Shown here one piece after another: positions 1 through 6,289 of a stretch of 6,721 nt of DNA. A model generated the notes under the pieces. It saw only the letters and a program-made list of their open reading frames with translations, was not told where the DNA came from and ran no database searches. The stretch lies in contig JAAZDL010000151.1 in assembly GCA_012512795.1 (NCBI GenBank), forward strand, positions 1-6,721. The letters run 5' to 3'. The translations under genes were made by a program, and so were the position numbers. This DNA is from Mycoplasmatota bacterium. GTDB taxonomy: Bacteria > Bacillota_I > Bacilli_A > RF39 > UBA660. Numbering within the stretch: position 1 is the stretch's first letter; each line of letters begins with the position of its first letter.

Positions 1-2273
1 AAAAAATCATCAAAAAAGTTTTCATTAGTTGGTGTATTATTAACAACAACACTATCAACATCTATATTTACTTTTGGTCTTTCTATTTCTTCTTTCTTTT
101 TATTCTCTAAATTTTCTTCAAGTTCATCTGGTAATTTTGGAACTTGAGCAATAAATTTATTTTCTTTTTCTTCGTCTAATTCCTTAGGTAACTCAGGAGT
201 TTGTGTAACAAATTTATTTTCTTTAGGCGGAGTTTTTCGATCAAGTATATCACTAATTTCTCTTTCTATTTCTTCTTCCGTCTTTTCTTTTAATGGAACT
301 ACAGTAATATTGCTTACATCATTTGAATGCCCAGCAATATTCATCTTTTCTTGCTCCATCTTAGCTTTCTCTGCTGCTTCTTCTGCTTCTAATTCAGCTA
401 TTTTTTCATCTAATTTTTTAACATAATCATCTAAACTAGTAGGAACTGCATTACCATGACTTATACCTGGAATTGGCCCTTGAGGCATAAAAGGATTATT
501 CATCATCATAGGTCCACCTGATGATGGATTCACATTAACTCCTTGACTTTCTTTTTGTTTATTAACAAAAGCTTTTAAGTCAAAAGTTTCTACTTTCCTA
601 GAATCTCTTTTTACATAGTCAGCCTCTGCATGTTTTTTACCCCAATCAATTTTATAATCGTAAGTTAGTTTAGTTTTAAAAGGCATACTTCTAAATCTAT
701 TAATAATAACTTCTCCTTCTTTTAAAGCTTGAAGGTCACTAACCGTAAATAAAGGTCTAATTGGTGGTGCTGGTTTATCTTTTTCAGCTTTAGGAGGTTT
801 TTGATCTCCTAATAATTTACTTATTTCTTCTAAAGCAGCTAACTCTGTACTCATTAAATATACAAAGTTACCACAGTTTCCTTTTATTGTTTCAGCTACA
901 TCTTTTCCATAAACTTTATTAAGTTGTGAAAAGTTTTGAATAACGAAGTTAAATCTAATACGTCTACTACGAGAAGCAGTAATCATAGACTCTACATCTT
1001 TTAAAGCAGGCATATTGGCAAATTCATCTAAAACAAAGTTTGTTCTATAAGGCAATTTTAGATTCGGACATGTTTGAGCTACTGCGATTAAACTTTCATA
1101 AACTTGTTTAACAAATATAGTTGCAAGAGCATGATAAGTTGTTTTTTCATCATGTATTTTTAAGAAAACTGCTGTTTTCTCTTTACCAATATCCCTCATA
1201 TCAAAATCACTATATGAAAGCATTTCACTTAGCATTTGTTGAGATGAGAATATTCTTGTTTTAGTTCTAAATGTTGACATAATACCACCACGAGTTTCAT
1301 TAGGTGCATTTATACAAGAAGCCGCAGCTATATATGCAGGAGATAACTCTCCTTTACTTTTAAAATATTCTTTTATATAAGTTGATGCTCCAATTCTATC
1401 TTCACCTGTTTCTGCCATTAAGTTAACACTATTAATATTAACTTCATTTTCAGTGGCATCATCAAATAAACCAAGAGATAATCCTGTAAAAAAGTTAGAA
1501 GCTGTTTGTTCCCAGAACGGCTCTGCTTTGTTGTTAGGATCTATCAATATATTGCTAGCTAAGTCTTGTAGTAGTTCATTAGCCTTATCAAAATTTCCCT
1601 CTTTATATACTCTATATGGATATGAGAAAGGATTCCATGCACTTCCGTATTCAGGATCACGGAAATTTATTAATAATATTTTATATCCTTTTTCTTTAAG
1701 TAAGTTAGCACACGACTCATAAAGTTCACCTTTAGGGTCAGTAACAATCATACTCTCTCCAGCTCTACCTAAAATTCTAATTAAAGGTTTCATAAAACTT
1801 TGAGATTTACCTGAACCAGAAGCTCCCATGATTAACGAATGGTTTTCTCCATCATCAACATAAGCTACTTTACCATTATTTATAACTGGAAATCCACCTG
1901 CTTCATAAGTATCATCTTTTATAACGATCTTCTTTATTCCGTAATCTTTTTTCATGTCTGCTTCTTCCCATAATTTTGTATATCCATCGTTTTTAGATTT
2001 TTTAGCTGTAGTAATTCCAAAACCTTTTTCTCTTTCAAAAAACAATGTTGATACCATAGTAAAAATTGCTACCATAGCTAATGCGAAAAACACTAAAGTA
2101 GGCAAAAGAAATTCTCCACTAAATGCTGGGAAAGGATTGATTCCTCTAAATATCCCTTCAGTTGCTAAACTATTTAAATTTAAAACAGCAATAGCTATTA
2201 ACAACAATAGTACAACACAAAATATTAAAAATATTACTATGTCTTTTAAATCAGCTCTAAATTTAAGTTTCAT
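1..2273 (-). CDS. virD4: VirD4/TraG-type conjugation coupling ATPase with extended C-terminus (partial, runs off left edge)
   Basis: Coupling proteins receive the relaxase-DNA complex and feed it to the T4SS with ATP energy. The frame is open from ATG 2273 to the left edge, giving 757 residues without a stop. Two N-terminal membrane segments lie at about 12-31 and 56-79, then a cytoplasmic domain. Walker A is GASGSGKS at 150-157, followed by the family motif VTDPKGELY (177-185). Walker B is VLDEFANMP (D416, E417), and the downstream motif IQNFSQLNKVYG (445-456) is typical of TraG/VirD4. The NTPase core ends near 545. After about 575 the sequence becomes Pro/Met/Gly-rich (GGPMMMNNPFMPQGP) and then highly charged, with a coiled-coil-like stretch at about 614-646 and a 19-residue tandem repeat at 685-722. 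Many Bacillota coupling proteins end near 600 residues, so this tail is long and its end is not visible. It resembles the VirD4-like proteins of Tn1549/CTn-type elements. The gene follows the 268-residue protein by 48 bases, probably in the same operon. Confidence 0.95.
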   Translation of the reverse strand, partial: MKLKFRADLKDIVIFLIFCVVLLLLIAIAVLNLNSLATEGIFRGINPFPAFSGEFLLPTLVFFALAMVAIFTMVSTLFFEREKGFGITTAKKSKNDGYTKLWEEADMKKDYGIKKIVIKDDTYEAGGFPVINNGKVAYVDDGENHSLIMGASGSGKSQSFMKPLIRILGRAGESMIVTDPKGELYESCANLLKEKGYKILLINFRDPEYGSAWNPFSYPYRVYKEGNFDKANELLQDLASNILIDPNNKAEPFWEQTASNFFTGLSLGLFDDATENEVNINSVNLMAETGEDRIGASTYIKEYFKSKGELSPAYIAAASCINAPNETRGGIMSTFRTKTRIFSSQQMLSEMLSYSDFDMRDIGKEKTAVFLKIHDEKTTYHALATIFVKQVYESLIAVAQTCPNLKLPYRTNFVLDEFANMPALKDVESMITASRSRRIRFNFVIQNFSQLNKVYGKDVAETIKGNCGNFVYLMSTELAALEEISKLLGDQKPPKAEKDKPAPPIRPLFTVSDLQALKEGEVIINRFRSMPFKTKLTYDYKIDWGKKHAEADYVKRDSRKVETFDLKAFVNKQKESQGVNVNPSSGGPMMMNNPFMPQGPIPGISHGNAVPTSLDDYVKKLDEKIAELEAEEAAEKAKMEQEKMNIAGHSNDVSNITVVPLKEKTEEEIEREISDILDRKTPPKENKFVTQTPELPKELDEEKENKFIAQVPKLPDELEENLENKKKEEIERPKVNIDVDSVVVNNTPTNENFFDDF
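108..221 (-). repeat. Two-copy 57-base (19-residue) tandem repeat in the VirD4 C-terminal tail
   Basis: Residues 685-703 (starting ENKFVTQTPELPKELDEEK) and 704-722 (starting ENKFIAQVPKLPDELEENL) are adjacent copies of one unit. A third copy may begin at 723 with ENKKK but diverges at once. The shared pattern is ENKF, a short polar stretch, P-x-LP, then an acidic end. At DNA level copy 1 is 221-165 and copy 2 is 164-108. The unit lies in the low-complexity tail outside the ATPase core. A role as a docking motif array is inference. Confidence 0.85.
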
Positions 2274-2276
2274 AAA

Positions 2277-2284
2277 CCACCTCT
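2277..2284 (-). promoter_or_regulatory. Ribosome binding site of the VirD4 gene
   Basis: The minus strand reads AGAGGTGG, then TTT and the ATG at 2273. The AGAGG core is 6 bases from the start codon, within the usual range. It supports the ATG at 2273, after which the protein begins with MKLKFRADLKD and then a membrane segment, as expected for VirD4 proteins. Confidence 0.75.
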
Positions 2285-2289
2285 ATAAA

Positions 2290-2307
2290 ATATATTATAC
2301 AATATAT
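2290..2307 (-). promoter_or_regulatory. Possible weak -10 box or AT-only hairpin ahead of the VirD4 gene
   Basis: The 48-base gap between the membrane-protein gene and the VirD4 gene is the longest in the window. On the minus strand it holds TATAAT (2299-2294) inside a 7-bp inverted repeat, ATATATT-GTAT-AATATAT. There is no good -35 hexamer at 16-18 bases, and the stem is AT-only, so it may be background of AT-rich spacer DNA. It is not a convincing terminator: no GC stem and no T-run. An internal promoter that boosts the coupling protein is possible but weakly supported. Confidence 0.2.
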
Positions 2308-2321
2308 CTTTTGTTTTTTCA

Positions 2322-3128
2322 TTAATAATTTAATATCTTACTAAATAAAGCTTGATATTTAAAGAAATTACCATCATTATTAATTTTAAATATTAATTCT
2401 TTATGATTTACATTTCCATATAATTCATTTTTAACAACATTAGATGCCTCAATAAACTTTGATTCTTTTATATATTTTGCTAATTTATTTTCAGCTTCTT
2501 TTTCTTCATCAAATCCAGCAGTATAATAATCATATACATATAATGTAGCAGTTATTACATCTTCTTCCATTGTTATTTTTTCAATACCAATTGATATATC
2601 ATTATCATATTCTTCAGCTATCTTATCAAATCCGAAACAATAAGAATCTCCATTTTGAAAGACATATTCATAAAACTGAGTCATGAATTCTAAATGGTGA
2701 GCAATGTCAACGGAATATAACTCTTGAAAAGCTTTTATTGTATTTTTAGTACTTAAACAATATACACCTTCTTTTACGAATTTAGTTGTAAAATATTTTT
2801 TGTTATCCATACTATAAGAAAAAATAAATTGTTTTAAAATTTTTTCCACACTTACAGTCGTTATATTTCTATAATCAAATTCAGGCATAGTAGCAAATTT
2901 ACTAAATAAATAGTCTGATTCTAGTTCTTCTTTTATTTTTTGATAACTCTCAGGTTTATCTAATTTTTCTTGACTAATATCAATATTAACATATTCAGTA
3001 AATTTTCTTGATGGTTTATTAGAATTACTAAGATCAAGAATTGATAAAGGAACAATTATTAATAAAACTATAACAGCAGCTACGACTAAAACGGTCATAG
3101 TTGCTTTCTTTTGTTGATACTCATCCAT
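2322..3128 (-). CDS. Single-pass membrane protein of the conjugation operon, candidate VirB8-like subunit
   Basis: No family is recognisable from sequence alone. The 268-residue protein has a short cytoplasmic N-terminus (MDEYQQKKAT), one strongly hydrophobic segment at about 11-32, and about 235 predicted extracytoplasmic residues. The outer part is acidic and mixed helix/strand by eye. It contains only two cysteines, C124 and C164, both outside, which could pair. The last third alternates strand-like stretches (IGIEKITMEEDVITATLYVY and HKELIFKINN) around a charged helix at about 206-235. The gene starts 11 bases after the hydrolase and precedes the VirD4 gene. In Tn916 the order is virB4, virB6, hydrolase, then the VirB8-like orf13/TcpC, so topology, size and position suggest a VirB8-like channel scaffold with NTF2-type fold. 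That is inference from context, and an unrelated lineage-specific T4SS accessory is equally possible. ATG 3128 is chosen because of the AAGGAGG 5 bases upstream. Confidence 0.85.
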   Translation of the reverse strand: MDEYQQKKATMTVLVVAAVIVLLIIVPLSILDLSNSNKPSRKFTEYVNIDISQEKLDKPESYQKIKEELESDYLFSKFATMPEFDYRNITTVSVEKILKQFIFSYSMDNKKYFTTKFVKEGVYCLSTKNTIKAFQELYSVDIAHHLEFMTQFYEYVFQNGDSYCFGFDKIAEEYDNDISIGIEKITMEEDVITATLYVYDYYTAGFDEEKEAENKLAKYIKESKFIEASNVVKNELYGNVNHKELIFKINNDGNFFKYQALFSKILNY

Positions 3129-3133
3129 TATTT

Positions 3134-3140
3134 CCTCCTT
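3134..3140 (-). promoter_or_regulatory. Strong ribosome binding site that sets the start at 3128
   Basis: The minus strand reads AAGGAGG, a perfect Shine-Dalgarno match, 5 bases before the ATG at 3128. It begins in the last base of the hydrolase stop codon (TAA at 3142-3140), so termination on one gene and initiation on the next are close enough for translational coupling. It rules against the in-frame TTG at 3158, which lies inside the hydrolase gene. Confidence 0.9.
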
Positions 3141-6100
3141 TAAACTGAAGCTCTCCAATCTATTTCAAAGTGCATACCATCATATACTCCAGAATTTCCA
3201 TTTCTTCCCCAATTACCACCCCAAGTAAATCCAGCAGGTTGATATGCATATTTCCATAACATATAATTTATATTTCTTGGATCATCTTCTTTACCTAATG
3301 CATTAATAAATGCATAATATTCATTTATATCTCTATTATACGGATCATAAGTTTTTCCATTTATTGTATATTTTGTACTATAATTCCAATCTTGAGCTAA
3401 ACCATAACCATGTAAACTTGGTGAACCTTGACTAGTAAGTCTCTCTACAAATGTTCCTCCTCTTTGTAAATCAGAAGCATTTAATTTAACGCCGTTTATA
3501 CCAGTAGTTAGGAGTTTACATATACTTGCAAAAGCTTGTTCAAAGTTAGATTTAGCAGCAATGTTTACTCTATAGCTTTTATTCCAAGATCCTTCAGAGC
3601 AGTTAGAACTTATAGTAATTATATTAGCAGATACCCACCTAGGATCAATATTAATATCTCTTCCAGCAGGACCATCATTGTAAGGAAAGCCATAAAAATT
3701 ACCTTTGTTAGGAGTGCTTTTCGGATATGCTGTTGATGTACCAAAATTAGTTTGAGCATTTGTACTATAATCATTATTTACTACTCCACCATAAACATCA
3801 CCAGTGTTTCCTTTACAATTAACTAGTGTAGCATCACTATATTCTTCTTCTATTATTTTTGAAAAATCATAACCAGAATTAGCTTTTGTTTCCCATCTAT
3901 TTTGAACGGTTGATACATATCCCGTAGCATATATTTTATCTGAGCCATTTCCAATTACTAAGTAATTAGAAGCTTTATCATAAAGAGCAGAGTATCTAGC
4001 ATATTGTTCGTTGGTAAGTTCATTTTTATATAAAGTTGTCCCTGGTACTTGAGTTGGATAGTAAGAATGTAATACAGTTCCAGATCCTGTTGCGCCAGTT
4101 GCTTTTCCATAACATTTTGAAAAAGGGTCGCACCATACTTGGTCACATGTACCACCACGCATATTAATAGTTGTTCCATTTGCATAATTATTTCTTCTGT
4201 TTAAAGAATAACTTATAGCAGCAACCATCTGAGTTAAAGCATAATTATCGTTATTAGTATATCCAATCTCAGCCCTAGTAACTCCGATAATATAATCTTT
4301 ATAATTTGTAGTTGCTATATATTCGCCAAAACAATCAGTTAATTTAACTTGAATATCTCCTAAAGCAGCAGTTAAATACTCAGTACAATTAGCTCCGATT
4401 ACTCCGTTTCCCATTCCAATAAGTCCATTTGTTCCATAATTACCATTATTTTCTTCATCAAACATTAATATTTCATTTATACTTGATTTTTTAGATATAG
4501 TCTCTTCAATTAAAGTCTCAATTTGTTTTGGAGTTATCGCATCATCATATTTAAAATTAGTATTAGGATCATCAATAGCTGCTTTAAATCCTGGGAAATT
4601 AATATACATATATCCATGTTTATATTCAAATTCTACATAAGTAGATTTAACAGCTAAACCACTTGATACATAATTTCTAGTTTCACTTCTAAACACATCT
4701 TTGTTAATAGAGTGAATATTTTCTACTTTTTGAAAATAAATTGAAGTATCTACAGTTGAAGTAATTTGTCTTGAAGTAAAAAAGTTTTGAGCCTTATTTA
4801 CATCTTCAGCAACGCTATCTAGATTATAAGATGAAATTAAAGTTGCTGTATCAATTGAACCATTACATTCCTCATCACTACTACCCCAAGCGTTGTTCAT
4901 ATTAGAATCATAAACATAACCACTACCATACATGCTAAAAAGATCATTATCATTAGAAAGTTCATTTTTTCTTTCTAATACTTTTCCACCACCAAAAGCT
5001 TTGCTAATTCCAATATATCCAGGAACACTAAATTCAGTATTACTTCTTGCCTCAGGTGATTTTTTATAATTAGAGCCATCTATTTCATCATTCCATCTCA
5101 TGAACATTTGCCACTTATCAAGACTAAAATTAAAATTCATTATTTTATTCATAGTACAGTGCCCTATTTTTTTACCATCATCAGTTTCTGTAACTGACCA
5201 TACAAAACGAGGATATACTTCTTCAAAAATTGTATTTTGTATTATCCTATCTATATCTTTTCTAACTATTAATCCATCACTTATAATATCTTCTAACACT
5301 TTATAATGTTCAGAAGGTTGAATAAAACCACTTAAAGAAGGATCATCATAAGCATTATACGGAGCTTGTTGATCATATCCATAAAATATAGTACTTATAA
5401 CTAGACCTTTATCTAGTGTAACATTATATATTTCTTCATAATCTTTTATATTATTCCTAATATATCTTAATAATTGACAAGTACTGGAAAACGAACCATT
5501 ACTAAATGCCCCTTCTATATCATCCCAAAATTTATACCAACCACTATCTACATTACATTTCGAATCAGAATTTAATTTTGTAATTAATCCTTCTAAGTCA
5601 AGAGGTTCGTTGTTGTCATCTAAATGATAATATTGATCAGTATAAAGTCCTCCATCACCATTATCTCCACTACCACTTTCAGATACTCCAAAAAAACTAG
5701 TAATTGCAGTTGTTAGAGAATTTATTGCATAAATAAAGTACATGATAAAAACAAAAGCAAGTAATAGGCCGGCAGATATAACAATAGCCCAAAATATAAT
5801 TTTAACTTTAAGAACAAATGTTGATTTGCCAGCAGCACCTTCGACTACTTGTTCTTTTGCTTTATCTTTTGCTTCATCTTTAACTTTATCTTTTACTTCG
5901 CCTTTTGCTTTGTCTTTGCCTTCTTCTTTTGCTTTATCTTTTAATCCAGAACTATCTTTTTTATCATCTAAATCACTTGATGAAGACTTCCCTTCACCAT
6001 CTTCTTTTTTAGATTTTTTTAAGCTTCCATTATCATTTCTATTATTTGTTCCCCTGTTATTTATAGCATCTATATCAGCTTTATCTTTTTTGCCCATTTT

Positions 6101-6265
6101 ATCATCTTGTAAGCCATTTAAACCTTTAGGAGTTTTTTGTTTTTCTCCATAAAGACCTCTTTCTTGAACACGTGAAGAAATCTGGTCTATTCCTTGGAGT
6201 ACACCAGATTTATTTCTTTGCGCTTCTTGTGCAATTAGTTCTTGATCATCGTAATTTTCGTTCAT
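3140..6265 (-). CDS. Membrane-anchored bifunctional peptidoglycan hydrolase: SpoIID-like domain plus M15 peptidase (conjugation VirB1-type role)
   Basis: Predicted to open the cell wall for the conjugation channel. Seen in the 1041 residues: a cytoplasmic, Lys/Asp/Glu-rich N-terminus with an octad repeat at 109-140; one membrane segment at about 154-181, with positive charge before it (N-in); a Ser/Gly/Asp linker at 195-206; about 430 unrecognised extracytoplasmic residues; a SpoIID-like domain at about 637-815 (IQVKL, then YIIGVTRAEIG with the candidate catalytic Glu666, a Cys-rich stretch C707/C712/C718, and a closing W791...GYDFSKIIEEEYS); and an M15 domain at about 870-1037. The M15 signature is complete: SLHGYGLAQD (H952, D959) and GGNW...DGMHFE (D1029, H1032). 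The spacings (7 and 3 residues) equal those known for L-Ala-D-Glu endopeptidases of the Ply500 type. Known Gram-positive conjugation hydrolases (Tn916 Orf14/CwlT) combine a lytic transglycosylase with NlpC/P60, so this architecture differs. M15 is secure. SpoIID is likely, with a SleB-like domain as the alternative. Twelve Cys residues all lie outside the membrane. The start is set by the ribosome binding site. Confidence 0.87.
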   Translation of the reverse strand: MNENYDDQELIAQEAQRNKSGVLQGIDQISSRVQERGLYGEKQKTPKGLNGLQDDKMGKKDKADIDAINNRGTNNRNDNGSLKKSKKEDGEGKSSSSDLDDKKDSSGLKDKAKEEGKDKAKGEVKDKVKDEAKDKAKEQVVEGAAGKSTFVLKVKIIFWAIVISAGLLLAFVFIMYFIYAINSLTTAITSFFGVSESGSGDNGDGGLYTDQYYHLDDNNEPLDLEGLITKLNSDSKCNVDSGWYKFWDDIEGAFSNGSFSSTCQLLRYIRNNIKDYEEIYNVTLDKGLVISTIFYGYDQQAPYNAYDDPSLSGFIQPSEHYKVLEDIISDGLIVRKDIDRIIQNTIFEEVYPRFVWSVTETDDGKKIGHCTMNKIMNFNFSLDKWQMFMRWNDEIDGSNYKKSPEARSNTEFSVPGYIGISKAFGGGKVLERKNELSNDNDLFSMYGSGYVYDSNMNNAWGSSDEECNGSIDTATLISSYNLDSVAEDVNKAQNFFTSRQITSTVDTSIYFQKVENIHSINKDVFRSETRNYVSSGLAVKSTYVEFEYKHGYMYINFPGFKAAIDDPNTNFKYDDAITPKQIETLIEETISKKSSINEILMFDEENNGNYGTNGLIGMGNGVIGANCTEYLTAALGDIQVKLTDCFGEYIATTNYKDYIIGVTRAEIGYTNNDNYALTQMVAAISYSLNRRNNYANGTTINMRGGTCDQVWCDPFSKCYGKATGATGSGTVLHSYYPTQVPGTTLYKNELTNEQYARYSALYDKASNYLVIGNGSDKIYATGYVSTVQNRWETKANSGYDFSKIIEEEYSDATLVNCKGNTGDVYGGVVNNDYSTNAQTNFGTSTAYPKSTPNKGNFYGFPYNDGPAGRDINIDPRWVSANIITISSNCSEGSWNKSYRVNIAAKSNFEQAFASICKLLTTGINGVKLNASDLQRGGTFVERLTSQGSPSLHGYGLAQDWNYSTKYTINGKTYDPYNRDINEYYAFINALGKEDDPRNINYMLWKYAYQPAGFTWGGNWGRNGNSGVYDGMHFEIDWRASV
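5846..5941 (-). repeat. Four-copy 24-base (8-residue) tandem repeat in the hydrolase gene
   Basis: Residues 109-140 of the hydrolase are four consecutive octads: KDKAKEEG, KDKAKGEV, KDKVKDEA and KDKAKEQV. At the DNA level each is a 24-base unit (plus-strand core resembling CTTTTGCTTTATCTTT). The copies are similar but not identical. The repeat lies in the predicted cytoplasmic part, about 14 residues before the membrane segment. The alternating charge suggests a long, solvent-exposed helix or coiled coil. A function as a spacer or docking arm is inference. Confidence 0.85.
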
Positions 6266-6269
6266 ACTT

Positions 6270-6278
6270 CACATCCTT
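6270..6278 (-). promoter_or_regulatory. Ribosome binding site of the hydrolase gene
   Basis: The minus strand reads AAGGATGTG in the 24-base gap after the VirB4 stop. The AAGGA core lies 8 bases before the ATG at 6265. This supports that ATG as the start. No promoter is visible in the gap, so the gene is probably co-transcribed with virB4. Confidence 0.75.
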
Positions 6279-6289
6279 ATAAAGAAATC

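Noticed and set aside
1453..1722. Plus-strand open frame of 89 codons
   Set aside because: It is antisense to the conserved VirD4 ATPase domain and looks like a chance frame.
2274..2321. Rho-independent terminator between the 268-residue protein gene and virD4
   Set aside because: The inverted repeat is AT-only and has no following T-run on the transcribed sense; the genes are better read as one operon.
1954..2325. Plus-strand open frame of 123 codons ending in the gap before virD4
   Set aside because: It lies almost wholly antisense to the well-supported N-terminal membrane region of VirD4, with no recognisable protein features.
3129..3158. Upstream TTG start adding 10 residues to the 268-residue protein
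   Set aside because: The TTG lies inside the hydrolase gene without a good ribosome binding site, while ATG 3128 has a perfect AAGGAGG at 5 bases and gives a normal N-terminus before the membrane segment.
3958..4185. Minus-strand open frame of 75 codons in another frame of the hydrolase gene
   Set aside because: It overlaps the SpoIID-like domain, which is in the strongly supported frame; it has no start signal of its own.
4105..4357. SleB/CwlJ-type hydrolase domain as the identity of the middle catalytic module
   Set aside because: RAEIG and NRR resemble SleB, but the preceding IQVKL...YKDYIIGV strand order, the Cys-rich stretch and the closing W...GYDFSKIIEEEYS segment fit SpoIID better. 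Kept as an alternative, not the main call.
6001..6020. Runs of A6 and A7 in the hydrolase coding strand (residues 82-87), considered as a frameshift or phase-variation site
   Set aside because: The reading frame is intact through both runs and such A-runs are expected in Lys-rich coding sequence of an AT-rich genome; nothing downstream needs a frameshift.
5742..6152. Plus-strand open frame of 136 codons rich in Ser, Phe and Leu
   Set aside because: It is the antisense image of the Lys/Asp/Glu-rich N-terminus and octad repeat of the hydrolase; there is no ribosome binding site and the composition is explained by the other strand.
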